Positions 1 to 8,739 of a DNA stretch of 64,000 nt are shown in pieces. Source of the stretch: Pseudomonas frederiksbergensis (lineage in GTDB: Bacteria > Pseudomonadota > Gammaproteobacteria > Pseudomonadales > Pseudomonadaceae); NCBI RefSeq assembly GCF_003732275.1, contig NZ_MOBM01000019.1, positions 124,001 through 188,000 of the forward strand, given 5' to 3'. How positions within the stretch are numbered: position 1 is the stretch's first letter; every line of letters begins with the position of its first letter. Under the pieces are notes generated by a model, which was given only the letters and a program-made list of their open reading frames with translations, ran no database searches and was not told the DNA's origin. The translations under genes and the position numbers were made by a program.

Positions 1-679
1 TTTCCTGAATGCTGCGCTGGCTATCCAGCGCTTCGATCGCCGCCAGAAACCGCAACCGTTGCCGCCACTCCCCGAAGCTCATGCCCAACTCGCGAACAAA
101 CTGCCGGGCCAACGTGCGTTCGCTGACGTGAATTTGCGCGGCCCAGTGCGCCAATGGCCGGTTGTCCCCGGGCTCGGTCTGCAAGGCTTCAAGGATTGCG
201 AGCAGACCGGGGCTGCTGGCGTAGGGCAAGTAACACTCATGCATCGGCGCCTGTTGCAGTTGGTCCACCAGCACTTGAGCCAGTCGCTGGTCTGCGTCGT
301 GCTCGGGAATTTTCACATCCCGGGCGGCGAAGTCTTTCAGGATCGCCTTGAGAATGTCGCTGATCGCCAGGGTGCAGGCCTGCTGCGGTAGATCACGGCA
401 CAGCGCCGGCGCGAGGCAGACCGCGCGGTAGTTGATCGGCTGATTGCTATAGAAACTGTGCTCGGTCCCGGGCGGCACCCACACCGCGTATTGCGGCGGC
501 GACATGAAGCGGCGGCTACCGATTTCCATGTGCAAGACCCCATTGGCCGAATACTCGAGGGTGCCCCAAGGGTGATGGTGGGCCGAGGCATATTCGTGGG
601 TGTTGAAGTCGGCATAACGGAAATAGACCGGGGCCGGCAGTTCGCTGAAATCCAGCAGGTCGATGTGTTTGCTGTTCAT
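1..679 (-). CDS. AraC-family transcriptional regulator (3' end outside window)
   Basis: Only the first 226 codons lie in the window; the C-terminus runs off the left edge. The N-terminal half reads as a cupin-type sensing domain with a histidine-rich stretch near residue 30 (YASAHHHPWG). A DNA-binding helix-turn-helix of the AraC type follows at about residues 175-205 (SERTLARQF). Proteins of this kind bind a small ligand and control a neighbouring gene. Here the start lies back to back with an EamA-type exporter at 777, whose expression it may control (inference). The ATG at 677-679 was chosen because the cupin homology begins directly after it. Confidence 0.85.
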   Translation of the reverse strand, partial: MNSKHIDLLDFSELPAPVYFRYADFNTHEYASAHHHPWGTLEYSANGVLHMEIGSRRFMSPPQYAVWVPPGTEHSFYSNQPINYRAVCLAPALCRDLPQQACTLAISDILKAILKDFAARDVKIPEHDADQRLAQVLVDQLQQAPMHECYLPYASSPGLLAILEALQTEPGDNRPLAHWAAQIHVSERTLARQFVRELGMSFGEWRQRLRFLAAIEALDSQRSIQE

Positions 680-776
680 GCTGTCCGGAATCAGAGGCAA
701 GTTGTCTGAATCGCAGTATAGGCATTGATCCAGACAAGCGGATAATCACCCTTCATTAACGTTCTGGTTTTCCCCG

Positions 777-1664
777 ATGCAATACGCTTATCCCTTGCTG
801 GCCATTTTCATTTGGGCCGGCAACACCGTGATCAACAAACTCGCGGTCGGCGCGATCTTTCCTGCCGAAATCGGTTTCTACCGTTGGCTGCTGGCCGCAC
901 TGCTGTTCACGCCTTTCATGCTTAAACCGGTGATCGCCCACTGGCCGTTGATCCGCCCGAATCTGGGCAGGATTTTCATCCTCGGCGTACTCGGTATGGC
1001 GGTTTATCAAAGCCTGGCTTACTTCGCTGCGACGCTGACTTCGGCCACCAACATGGGGATCATTTTGTCGCTGATGCCGTTGATGTCGCTGGCCATGGCG
1101 ATTGTCAGCCTCGGCCAACGCCTGACCGCCGGAGCCCTGGCCGGTGCGGTGTTGTCGTTTGCGGGTGTTTTGGTTGTGGTGTCGTCCGGCAGCCTTGGCG
1201 CGTTGCTGGAACACGGGGTGAACCTGGGTGACGCGATGATGCTGATCGCCACGCTGGCATATGCAATTTACAGCACCTTGCTGAAAAAATGGCAGCTGCG
1301 TTTGCCGCCGCTGGTGTTGTTGTATTTGCAGGTATTGGTCGCAGTGGTAGTGCTGTTTCCGCTGTTCCTCGCCTCACCGAAAATCGGCCCGACCCTGCAG
1401 AATATTCCGCTGGTGCTCTACGCCTGCCTGCTGGCCTCGATGCTTGCGCCGCTGGCGTGGATGCAGGCCGTGGTGCGCCTGGGGCCGAGCCGGACCACGC
1501 TGTTTTTCAATTTGCTGCCGTTGATCACGGCGCTGATTGCAGCGGTGGTGCTGCATGAGCAGTTGGCGCTGTATCACTTGGTGGGTGGGGTGTTGACGTT
1601 GGGTGGGGTGATTTTGTCGGAGCGCTGGACCACGGTGCTGGGCCGTAAGATCAGCGCTGCCTGA
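777..1664 (+). CDS. EamA/DMT-family metabolite exporter
   Basis: A 295-residue, very hydrophobic protein with about ten predicted membrane helices, arranged as two EamA repeats (roughly residues 5-135 and 145-285). This is the usual length and layout of drug/metabolite-transporter exporters in the inner membrane. The substrate cannot be read from sequence; members export amino acids, purines or other metabolites. It is transcribed divergently from the AraC regulator, with about 97 bp between the starts, so shared control is likely. No strong ribosome binding site precedes the ATG. Confidence 0.88.
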   Translation: MQYAYPLLAIFIWAGNTVINKLAVGAIFPAEIGFYRWLLAALLFTPFMLKPVIAHWPLIRPNLGRIFILGVLGMAVYQSLAYFAATLTSATNMGIILSLMPLMSLAMAIVSLGQRLTAGALAGAVLSFAGVLVVVSSGSLGALLEHGVNLGDAMMLIATLAYAIYSTLLKKWQLRLPPLVLLYLQVLVAVVVLFPLFLASPKIGPTLQNIPLVLYACLLASMLAPLAWMQAVVRLGPSRTTLFFNLLPLITALIAAVVLHEQLALYHLVGGVLTLGGVILSERWTTVLGRKISAA

Positions 1665-1672
1665 TCTGGCGC

Positions 1673-1747
1673 CATCGCGAGCAGGCTCGCTCCCACAATG
1701 GGCCAGTATTCGCAGGGTAAATGTGGGAGCGAGCGCCTGCTCGCGAT
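1673..1747. repeat. REP pair, GTGGGAGC type
   Basis: Two inverted copies of the Pseudomonas REP core (ATCGCGAGCAGGCTCGCTCC and its complement) separated by about 25 bp. It lies between the convergent ends of the EamA gene and the lipase gene. The right-hand copy carries an extra GC (GAGCGCCTGC instead of GAGCCTGC). Confidence 0.9.
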
Positions 1748-1769
1748 GAACGATGACACGGTCTGACTG

Positions 1770-2660
1770 CTAAACCCCCGCAGCTTTCAACCGCGCAGCA
1801 TGCTCGACAAACAACCGCACCGGCTCTGCGCCCTTGCCCACCAGCCCCAGCGATTGATTGACGATATCGAAGTGATCCATCGGGTATTCATCGCCGATCA
1901 CCTTCCCCAAATGCGAGCTGTAACGCCCGACCATCCCGTCGCAATGGCCCGCTTCACGCACAAAGGTTCTGGCAAACAACCGGCAACTGCGATTGGTCCC
2001 ATCGAACAGATTGCACCCGCGATCGGTCTTGCCCGGCTGCAAGGTTCCGGACCAAGAGTAATAACGCACGCCATTGACCACTTCCGGGCCGTGCCCGCCC
2101 CACGTGTCAGGCAGGCCCTGTGGATAACGCTGATTGAACAGCGCCACGCCTGCCGAGGTCAGGGATTGGTGCGAAGCCGGGATATCCACTGGCAGTCTCG
2201 GCCCGCGATAGCCGGTTTCCAGCAGGCACATCAACGCGCTGATCAGCCACAGTAAAAAGCTGAGCAGCCGCCCCTTGGCGCTGTCAGCCGGATAATTTTC
2301 ATGTAGATAGTCCGCCAGCTCCGAGCCGTGATTGGGGCCGGCCACCGAGGTCACCGACGCCACCTGGTCCGGGCGGTTTGCTGCGGCATAACGGGCGGTC
2401 AGCGAGCCCTGGCTGTGGCCGATCAGATTGACTTTCTCGGCCCCGGTTTCGCGCAGAATCTCCTCGATCCGCGCCAGCAATTGCTCGCCGCGCACCTCAG
2501 TGGAATTGAGCGGCGAGACCTGCACCGCAATCACCGTCGCCCCATCCCGGCGCAGCGCCGAAATGATTCCGTACCAATAGGGATAGAGCAACAGACGTAT
2601 AAAACCGAGCATCCCCGGGACCAGCACCAAGGGGTAACGCGTGGCGGAACCTTGCGACAT
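1770..2660 (-). CDS. Alpha/beta-hydrolase triacylglycerol lipase, family I-like
   Basis: A 296-residue serine hydrolase resembling Pseudomonas family I lipases. The N-terminal YPLVLVPGMLG gives the oxyanion-hole region and GHSQG (residues 81-85) carries the nucleophile Ser83. The late CDGMVGRYSSHLG and DHFD motifs would supply the acid and base residues. Family members hydrolyse long-chain triglycerides. Unlike the secreted LipA enzymes, no signal peptide is visible after the chosen ATG, and no lipase-specific foldase gene is adjacent. The protein may therefore stay in the cell or act on another ester. The gene is monocistronic, with a REP pair downstream. Confidence 0.85.
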   Translation of the reverse strand: MSQGSATRYPLVLVPGMLGFIRLLLYPYWYGIISALRRDGATVIAVQVSPLNSTEVRGEQLLARIEEILRETGAEKVNLIGHSQGSLTARYAAANRPDQVASVTSVAGPNHGSELADYLHENYPADSAKGRLLSFLLWLISALMCLLETGYRGPRLPVDIPASHQSLTSAGVALFNQRYPQGLPDTWGGHGPEVVNGVRYYSWSGTLQPGKTDRGCNLFDGTNRSCRLFARTFVREAGHCDGMVGRYSSHLGKVIGDEYPMDHFDIVNQSLGLVGKGAEPVRLFVEHAARLKAAGV

Positions 2661-2768
2661 GGATGAACATCCTTGTGATCGGTGAGATGAAGCAAGGCCG
2701 GATGCAAGGCATCAGCCAAGCATCGCCACCCAAGATGACAATTCGATAACCAGTCTATGTCATCCGCC

Positions 2769-3074
2769 TTACTTCAATCCCACCACGCCCGCCACAATCA
2801 GCCCGACCGACACCAGCTTGAGCGCGGTCAGGCTTTCGCCCAGCAGCGCAAAGCCGAGAAACACCGTGCCCAGCGAACCCATGGCGGTCCAGATCGGGTA
2901 GGCGATGCTCACCGGCAAATCGCGCATGGCCAGTGTGAGGAAGTAAATCCCGCCCACCGCGGCCACCACTGTAATTACTGACGGCCAGAGCCGGGTGAAG
3001 CCTTCGGCGTACTTCATGCCCATGGCGAAGGTGACTTCGAACCCGGCGGCGATCAGCAAGAACAACCAGGCCAT
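2769..3074 (-). CDS. Small multidrug resistance family transporter (Gdx/SugE-like)
   Basis: A 101-residue, four-helix membrane protein of the SMR family. Glu13 (in AAGFEVTF) matches the essential membrane glutamate, and AMRDLPVSIAYPIWT matches the guanidinium-exporter (Gdx/SugE) subgroup rather than EmrE. Family members work as dual-topology dimers that exchange protons for guanidinium or quaternary ammonium ions. The ATG directly abuts the stop codon of the azoreductase gene upstream, so the two are probably co-transcribed. The exact substrate is uncertain. Confidence 0.87.
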   Translation of the reverse strand: MAWLFLLIAAGFEVTFAMGMKYAEGFTRLWPSVITVVAAVGGIYFLTLAMRDLPVSIAYPIWTAMGSLGTVFLGFALLGESLTALKLVSVGLIVAGVVGLK

Positions 3075-3713
3075 CTAGAACTCCCTGGCCAGCGCCAGCA
3101 AACGCTGCTCGGCCTCGGCCACGGACACCTGGAAGGTGCGCTCGGCGGACTCCTCACCCTCGGCGGCGACAACGGTGACGTCGGTGATGCCGATGAAACC
3201 CAAAGCGGTACGCAGCAACGGATCGGCATGGTTCATGGCCTCAAGTTCACCACCGGGGCCGAAACCAAACCCGCCGCGACTGGTGACGATCAACGCCTTC
3301 TTGCCCTGCAGCAGCGGCTCGTACTGAGCGACGCCGTTGTCCAGGGTGTGATTGAACGTCAGCCCGAGCCGCACAATCTGGTCGATCCAGGCCTTGAGGC
3401 CGCTGGGCACACTGAAGTTGTACATCGGCGTGGAAATCACCAACAGATCATGGCCGAGCAACTCCCCCACCAATTCATCGCTGAGTGCCAGGTCGGCCTG
3501 CATCGACAGCGGTCGCGCTTCAGGTTCGGGATGAAAAGCCGCCGCCACAAACGCTTCGTTGACGGCCGGAATCAACGCCCGACCGACTTCACGGCGGGTC
3601 AGTTGCGACTGCGGGTTGCGACCCTGCCAGGCGCAAAGAAACACCTCGGCCAAACGCCGCGAATGTGAACGGTCGCCACGGGGGCTGGCGTGAATGGCAA
3701 GAATTCTGCTCAT
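3075..3713 (-). CDS. azoR: FMN-dependent NADH-azoreductase
   Basis: A 212-residue flavodoxin-fold protein. The N-terminal [18 protein letters not shown] is the FMN phosphate-binding loop, [17 protein letters not shown] (about residue 95) binds the flavin ring region, and [12 protein letters not shown] follows, as in AzoR proteins. These cytoplasmic homodimers reduce azo bonds and quinones by two-electron transfer from NAD(P)H. A good ribosome binding site (AAGGAG) precedes the ATG. It is the first gene of an operon with the SMR gene and is divergent from a LysR gene, which probably regulates it. Confidence 0.9.
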   Translation of the reverse strand: MSRILAIHASPRGDRSHSRRLAEVFLCAWQGRNPQSQLTRREVGRALIPAVNEAFVAAAFHPEPEARPLSMQADLALSDELVGELLGHDLLVISTPMYNFSVPSGLKAWIDQIVRLGLTFNHTLDNGVAQYEPLLQGKKALIVTSRGGFGFGPGGELEAMNHADPLLRTALGFIGITDVTVVAAEGEESAERTFQVSVAEAEQRLLALAREF

Positions 3714-3803
3714 CTGAATCTCCTTGAAGGGCTAAACTTAAACGGCTTGTGCTTGCAGCTTGAAGCGCGTAGCTGCCTCTCTTCAAATGAACAAAAATCA
3801 GTC

Positions 3804-3824
3804 TGGATGAATCTATTTCATCCA
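3804..3824. promoter_or_regulatory. Perfect 8-bp inverted repeat between azoR and the LysR gene
   Basis: TGGATGAA and TTCATCCA face each other across 5 bp, ending 11 bp before the LysR ATG. Its position in a divergent regulator-target intergenic region suggests an operator where the LysR protein represses itself and controls azoR. This role is inferred. Confidence 0.5.
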
Positions 3825-3835
3825 TGGAGCTTTAA

Positions 3836-4747
3836 ATGTTTGCTTCGTTGCCGCTGACCGCCCTGCGCGCCTTCGAATCCGCCTCGCGCCTGTTGAGTTT
3901 CAAGGCCGCCGCCGAAGAGCTCTCCGTGACACCGACGGCGGTCTCGCACCAGATCCGCTCCCTGGAAAACTGGCTCGGCGTGCCGTTGTTCGAACGACTG
4001 CCACGGCAGGTGCGCCTGACCGAATGCGGCGAACGGCTATTCCACAGCCTGCACGGCGCCCTGCTGGAAGTGGCGCAAAGCGTCGATACCTTGCGCCCGC
4101 AACGCAGCGGCACGAGCCTGACAATTTCCACCACGGCCGCTTTCGCCGCCCTCTGGCTGGTGCCAAGGCTGGGCCGGTTTTACGCCCGCCATCCGAACAT
4201 CAGCCTGCGCCTGGATACTCACTGCGAGGTCATCGATCTACATCAGGACGCCAGCGTCGATCTGGTGGTGCGTTACAGCCTCGACGATTACCCGAACCTG
4301 TATGGTTTGTGCCTGTTCGATGAATCCTTCGGGGTCTATGGCTCGCCTGAGCAAGTGGCCCTGGCATCCAGTCGGGTACCGACCCTGATCAGCGTGCGCT
4401 GGCACAACTCCAAGCTGTACGCCCACGGCTGGGAGGCCTGGTGCGCGCAGTCCGGCGAAACCTGGCTGACCGAACAACCAGCGGTGCGTGAATACGACGA
4501 AGAGCATTACGCCCTGCAAGCCGCCATCGCCGGGCAAGGCCTGGTGCTGGCGAGCAATATTCTGGTGTCGGAAAGTGTGGGCTGCGGCTTGCTGCTGCCA
4601 TATCGGGGGGACATTCAGGTCGACGGGGCCGGATACAGTGCGCTGTGCGTACCAGGCCGGGAACGGCATCCGCCGGTGCGGGCGTTTTTTGCGTGGTTGC
4701 AGGAGGAAGCATTGGTGTCCGGGCATGCGCTGATACCAGTCAGTTGA
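3836..4747 (+). CDS. LysR-family transcriptional regulator (GcvA-like)
   Basis: A 303-residue LTTR. The winged helix-turn-helix lies at residues 5-65 (LRAFESASRLLSFKAAAEEL, then SVTPTAVSHQIRSLE), followed by a periplasmic-binding-protein-like effector domain from about residue 90. The wording TPTAVSHQIRSLENWLGVPLFER is typical of the GcvA subgroup. Read divergently from azoR and the SMR gene, which are its likely targets. A short single REP follows the stop. The inducer cannot be told from sequence. Confidence 0.9.
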   Translation: MFASLPLTALRAFESASRLLSFKAAAEELSVTPTAVSHQIRSLENWLGVPLFERLPRQVRLTECGERLFHSLHGALLEVAQSVDTLRPQRSGTSLTISTTAAFAALWLVPRLGRFYARHPNISLRLDTHCEVIDLHQDASVDLVVRYSLDDYPNLYGLCLFDESFGVYGSPEQVALASSRVPTLISVRWHNSKLYAHGWEAWCAQSGETWLTEQPAVREYDEEHYALQAAIAGQGLVLASNILVSESVGCGLLLPYRGDIQVDGAGYSALCVPGRERHPPVRAFFAWLQEEALVSGHALIPVS

Positions 4748-5077
4748 GCGCAATCCCTGTGGGAGCGGGCTTGCTCGCGAAGGCGGAGTGTCAGGCGACA
4801 TCAATGCTGACTGTGCCGCTGCGCAGCGTTTTTCAACGGCCAAAAGAGCTGAAAGATGAAGAGAATGGATTAAATTTCGACTTACGTCGTTTTATTTAAA
4901 AGTGTGACAGCTCGACAACTGGAAAATATCCGACTATTTCAGAGCACCCCTAACACCAATTTAACCAACGTTCAAAATGCGCACTTAGTTACAATCCCTC
5001 GCTAGACGCCACACGTCAGTTCTTTATATTTAGCACTCAGACAGAAAGTCTGATCAAACCAATAAAGGACTATATTT
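4748..5077. other. Intergenic region upstream of the paralogous pair
   Basis: Holds a single REP copy at its left end, then about 230 bp that are clearly more AT-rich than the surrounding genome. A weak sigma-70-like arrangement (TAGACG at 5003, TATATT at 5025) and a good ribosome binding site (AAAGGA) precede the ATG at 5078. No further gene was seen. Confidence 0.5.
4758..4782. repeat. Single REP copy, GTGGGAGC type
   Basis: TGTGGGAGCGGGCTTGCTCG followed by CGA. One copy only, without the inverted partner seen at most other sites in the window. Confidence 0.8.
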
Positions 5078-5842
5078 ATGCATATCGAAGAACGCCTTGA
5101 GTTCGTGGACTCTTTACCCGCCCTTCCAGCAGCAACTAAACCCCGAGCATTTTCCCTGAACACCCTCGACACCCCAATTGACCCAAACAAAGAAAGCGGC
5201 ACTGTCGGCCCGGAAATGATGAACATTTACATGCCGGGCGTTTCAGAGCAAAACCGGGAAGATGTCGACAATTGCAAGTTACTGGTACAGAACGCCGCCA
5301 GCCAACTGTACGACCCGATCAAAGAACTTCACCAATGGTACACCTACTATGTCAACAGCCTGGCAAAACTCGGATGGGTAACTCAAGCCTTTCAGGTCAA
5401 AAACCAGACGATAAGGAACAGCGGGTTGACAATGGATGTATTGGCCGTCCATGTGCTGCAAGGGTTGGTGGGCGCCAACGCTCCAAAACTTGCAGCGTTG
5501 GCTTTAAAGGCTGTAGAAGGTGTCAAGAGCAATCAAGGCCTGATTAATATCTACAACCGCAAAGCTAACGTCGGGTCCGGTGCCAAGTATGATATGTCCC
5601 CGGTATGGCAGACACAACAGGGCTCACCGATGATGGTCCTCAACTGCAATACGTTGGATGTCCGTGAGAGCACTCGAGGTATTCTTTTCTGGAAATCGAC
5701 AACTCAATCGACAACTATCAGAACGGCGGCACAGGCTTCCTACTTGAATCTGGCGGTCTATGACCGTATTCGTCATTCGGTTCTGGACAAGCTCGGACAG
5801 GCTGCCGATGACTACCTCGACAGTATTCCAGGCTTCCAGTAA
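5078..5842 (+). CDS. Unrecognised protein, paralogue of the next gene
   Basis: 254 residues. No signal peptide or clear membrane helix is visible; the segment 118-150 is moderately hydrophobic. I do not recognise the family. Visible landmarks are SE (56-57), LL (68-69), the spaced motif W87-Y91-L95-L98-W100-T102, and a C-terminal YL...Y...R...KLG (222-240). All recur with the same spacing in the protein encoded by the next gene, so the two look like a tandem duplication that has diverged strongly. Codon use and base composition are AT-richer than in the neighbours, suggesting acquisition. AAAGGA precedes the ATG. Confidence 0.8.
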   Translation: MHIEERLEFVDSLPALPAATKPRAFSLNTLDTPIDPNKESGTVGPEMMNIYMPGVSEQNREDVDNCKLLVQNAASQLYDPIKELHQWYTYYVNSLAKLGWVTQAFQVKNQTIRNSGLTMDVLAVHVLQGLVGANAPKLAALALKAVEGVKSNQGLINIYNRKANVGSGAKYDMSPVWQTQQGSPMMVLNCNTLDVRESTRGILFWKSTTQSTTIRTAAQASYLNLAVYDRIRHSVLDKLGQAADDYLDSIPGFQ

Positions 5843-5863
5843 TCCAAAAACTCTTTTAGCCAT

Positions 5864-5893
5864 GAAGGGCTCGTGACACTTCACGAGTCCTTT
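5864..5893. terminator. Stem-loop between the two paralogous genes
   Basis: A stem of about 12 bp (GGGCTCGTGA against TCACGAGTCC, one G-U pair) with a 4-nt loop, followed by TTT and preceded by AAA-rich sequence. It probably weakens or ends transcription after the first paralogue. Confidence 0.6.
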
Positions 5894-5925
5894 GAAAAAC
5901 AAAACCAGAACACTTGAGAATACTG

Positions 5926-6615
5926 ATGCCTTACAGCACACCGGATACTTATATCGTTGATGGAAACATCACCATTTTCCTCGGCTCGCACTCGGAAATC
6001 TTCAAACAGGACATTCTGCACTCCAGCTTGCTGGGACACTTGATTTCGAATTCCCACAGCATAGCTTCCGACGCCTGGATGAGTTCATACAAGAAAACCT
6101 TGGAATCTCTATCCTGGATTACTAGAAGCACCGCACAACAACTAATGAAAAAACAATCAATGAGCATCTTGAAATTCGCCAAGCCTGCTTTATCCGGTCA
6201 TCTATCGACTGCGGAACTAAAGGAACTGAGCGACGTCCTTGGCATTATAAAAAACTTGCCAAAAGACTCCGACGCTATCGCCGCCCTATTGAACAGAATT
6301 CAAATCGACAACGACCGTCAGCCATCCATCACCACGGTATGCCCCCTACTGACTGTCATCAGTGCAAACAAGACAGTGATTTCATTTCGCCTGGTGTTCG
6401 ATACGAGCCACCCGGTTGACCTTGCCATTCTTGACGAAGAACTCTCTCAAAAAGTAGTACTCGATGGGCCTCAGACCACCCAATGGTCAGCCTATCTGGC
6501 AGAAGAAAAATACGCCTCCGTGCGCGATAAGATAATCGAAAAGCTGGGAAGCAAAATCAAAACCAACTTGCATCACCTTACGCCTCCCGAAGATGCGGAC
6601 ATTCGGAATGTATGA
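5926..6615 (+). CDS. Unrecognised protein, diverged paralogue of the preceding gene
   Basis: 229 residues from the ATG at 5926, which has TTGAGAA as a modest ribosome binding site; a TTG 12 bp upstream is a less likely start. I do not recognise the family. SE (23-24), D29, LL (35-36), W51-Y55-L59-L62-W64-T66 and YL...Y...R...KLG (190-208) repeat the landmarks of the preceding protein at nearly constant offsets of 32-36 residues. No membrane helix or signal peptide is evident. Base composition is again AT-rich. A stem-loop follows the stop. Confidence 0.78.
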   Translation: MPYSTPDTYIVDGNITIFLGSHSEIFKQDILHSSLLGHLISNSHSIASDAWMSSYKKTLESLSWITRSTAQQLMKKQSMSILKFAKPALSGHLSTAELKELSDVLGIIKNLPKDSDAIAALLNRIQIDNDRQPSITTVCPLLTVISANKTVISFRLVFDTSHPVDLAILDEELSQKVVLDGPQTTQWSAYLAEEKYASVRDKIIEKLGSKIKTNLHHLTPPEDADIRNV

Positions 6616-6625
6616 CCTCTGACGC

Positions 6626-6658
6626 CACGCTATCGAACCTTTTCCGGCCGATAGCGTG
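6626..6658. terminator. Stem-loop between convergent genes
   Basis: A perfect 10-bp stem (CACGCTATCG / CGATAGCGTG) with a 13-nt loop, lying between the stop of the second paralogue and the stop of the AsmA-family gene. It lacks a strong T-run, so termination efficiency is uncertain. Confidence 0.5.
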
Positions 6659-6669
6659 TTCAGCATCCG

Positions 6670-8739
6670 TCAATCTTTGACGGTCTTCGGCGCCTTGCCC
6701 GCCTTCATCTGCTCCAGCAATGGCGCACACTGATTCGGCTCTCCAGCGCTGGGCGCTATCAGCGCCAGCAAGCCCGCCGCCGGCGCGGCAATCACACCCA
6801 GCGCAACCATCCCGGCCCCACGCAGCATCAACGGCACCGGTTTCACACCCGCATCCGGCTTGATGAACTTGCCCCGCACATACAGCGGCGAACGCAGCGA
6901 AATCAAGCGCCAGCCCTTGGATTCAGGGGAGATGGTCAGGTCCAGTTGCTCGGTCGCCATATTCGCGGTGCCATCGATGTAGACGATCGCGTTCTCGGTA
7001 TCGAAAACGAACAGCCGCGTGGTCGCCAGACCGCTCTTGATGTCGAAATCGGCCGCCGCGCAGTTGATCTTCACTTCCCTGTCGCCAAAGATTTTGCCGA
7101 CCACATAGTTGCCGACGTTGAGCCCCGCCAACTCCATCAACTCGCGACTGATCGCGCCATCATTCATCAGCATCTTCAAATTGCCGTCGGCAGTACCCAG
7201 CAGTTTGGCCACCGAGTTGCCACGACCGGTAAGGTCGGCATCGCCGTTGAGTTCACCGAAACTGGTTTTCATGAGTTCAAAGGTGGGAAACAGCTGCTTG
7301 AGCTTGAACTTGCGTGCCGTCAGTTTGGCCCGGCCTTCCAAAGGCTCGGTGCGCCCGTTCAGACGAATCTGCGCATCCAGATTGCCGCCAGCCACGCCGA
7401 AACGCAGGGGCTCGAGGCTGAGCACACCATCGGTCAGCACCAAATGAGTGTAGAGATCATTGAACGGCAGCTTTTCGCTGTGGACGATGCGTTTGCCGGT
7501 GAATTCAACGTCGGCGTCCATCGCGCGCCAGCGCTCGGTCTTGAACTCCTCGACCGGCAGCACCTTATCCGCCGGCTGCTTGCTTTCACCGCCGCGGTCC
7601 TTTTGCCTGGCATTGGAGTCGGCGCCAATCAGCGGGGCCAGGTCGGCAAACAGCAGTTGATCGGACTCCAGCGCTCCGCTGAGTTTGGGCCTCGGCTGGC
7701 TCGCGACGTAGGTCAGGTTGCCATGAATGTCACTCTCGCCGATCTTGCCGTTGAACTCCTCATAGCGGTACACCGCCCCACCCGGCTCATGCAGCTTGGC
7801 GATCAGGTGCCCGTCGGTGGCATAAGGCGGAGTATCCGGCAGCGTCACGCCGATCAGTGGATAGAGATTACCCAGGCTGGCACCGGCCAGTTTCAGGCGC
7901 AAATCCAGGGCGCCGAGGTTCAATGGATCGGTGAGCGTGCCGGCTAGCTCGACGCTGGTGTCGGCGATCTTCACTTGCGCCTGAAGCGGGAACGGCTTGG
8001 TGGCGTCCTGCAAGGCCAGCAAGCCGCCAGTTTTGCCCTGGCCCGCCAGATTCTGACCGTGGTATTGGCCTTTGACCTTCAACGCAAATGCGTAATCCTG
8101 CGGCGAACCACCCTTTTCAACCGCTTTTTTTGCCGCTTTGTCTCCGACAATGTCGCTGAACGGAATCGGTTTGCCCAACGGATCGACAAGCAGATCAAGC
8201 TGAGTCTTCAGGTTCTGGTCGTCGAGCGTGACGTGGCCCTTGTCGAAGCCGATGGCACCGATGTCCAGCACCCAGTTCGAAGGCTCGGCGTTCGGGTCTT
8301 TCGGGTCGAACTTGAACGTCCAGTTGGCACGGCCGTCGGCCAGACGCTGCAGGTCGGCATCGGGTTCGCTCAGGTCGATGCGCGGGATCACCACCCGCTG
8401 CGCCAGCAAGGCCAGCGGCGAAATGCGCAGCTCAACGCGTTTGAGGGTGGCCATCTGCGGTTGTTTCGACCAGTCCGGGTTGCCCAGGCTCAAATCCTCA
8501 GCCACCACATGCGGCCACGGCACCCAGGCCCGCCAGCCACCCTCATCAGGCTCGCGCTGCCAGATCACTGCAAGGTTGCCATTGATGGCGAACGGACGAT
8601 GCAGTTCTTCGGACACTTTGGCGTTCAGGGGCGGTTTGATCCGATTCCAATCGAAGAACGCGATGACCAGAACCAATACCGCCAGCAAGACAATCAGGCT
8701 GGCGAAGGTCCAGGCGAAAATTTTACGAGTGCGCGTCAT
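6670..8739 (-). CDS. AsmA-family protein (YhjG-like)
   Basis: 689 residues. A single N-terminal membrane helix at about residues 9-30 is followed by a long beta-rich domain. The C-terminus carries the AsmA pattern (FGELNGDADLTGRGNS, GTADGNLKMLMNDGAISREL, then LFVFDTENAIVYIDGTANM). AsmA-like proteins are anchored in the inner membrane, span the periplasm and are linked to lipid transport to the outer membrane. The ATG at 8739 follows AGGAG at good distance; a longer frame reaching 8871 has no ribosome binding site and was rejected. Monocistronic and convergent with the paralogous pair. Confidence 0.85.
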   Translation of the reverse strand: MTRTRKIFAWTFASLIVLLAVLVLVIAFFDWNRIKPPLNAKVSEELHRPFAINGNLAVIWQREPDEGGWRAWVPWPHVVAEDLSLGNPDWSKQPQMATLKRVELRISPLALLAQRVVIPRIDLSEPDADLQRLADGRANWTFKFDPKDPNAEPSNWVLDIGAIGFDKGHVTLDDQNLKTQLDLLVDPLGKPIPFSDIVGDKAAKKAVEKGGSPQDYAFALKVKGQYHGQNLAGQGKTGGLLALQDATKPFPLQAQVKIADTSVELAGTLTDPLNLGALDLRLKLAGASLGNLYPLIGVTLPDTPPYATDGHLIAKLHEPGGAVYRYEEFNGKIGESDIHGNLTYVASQPRPKLSGALESDQLLFADLAPLIGADSNARQKDRGGESKQPADKVLPVEEFKTERWRAMDADVEFTGKRIVHSEKLPFNDLYTHLVLTDGVLSLEPLRFGVAGGNLDAQIRLNGRTEPLEGRAKLTARKFKLKQLFPTFELMKTSFGELNGDADLTGRGNSVAKLLGTADGNLKMLMNDGAISRELMELAGLNVGNYVVGKIFGDREVKINCAAADFDIKSGLATTRLFVFDTENAIVYIDGTANMATEQLDLTISPESKGWRLISLRSPLYVRGKFIKPDAGVKPVPLMLRGAGMVALGVIAAPAAGLLALIAPSAGEPNQCAPLLEQMKAGKAPKTVKD

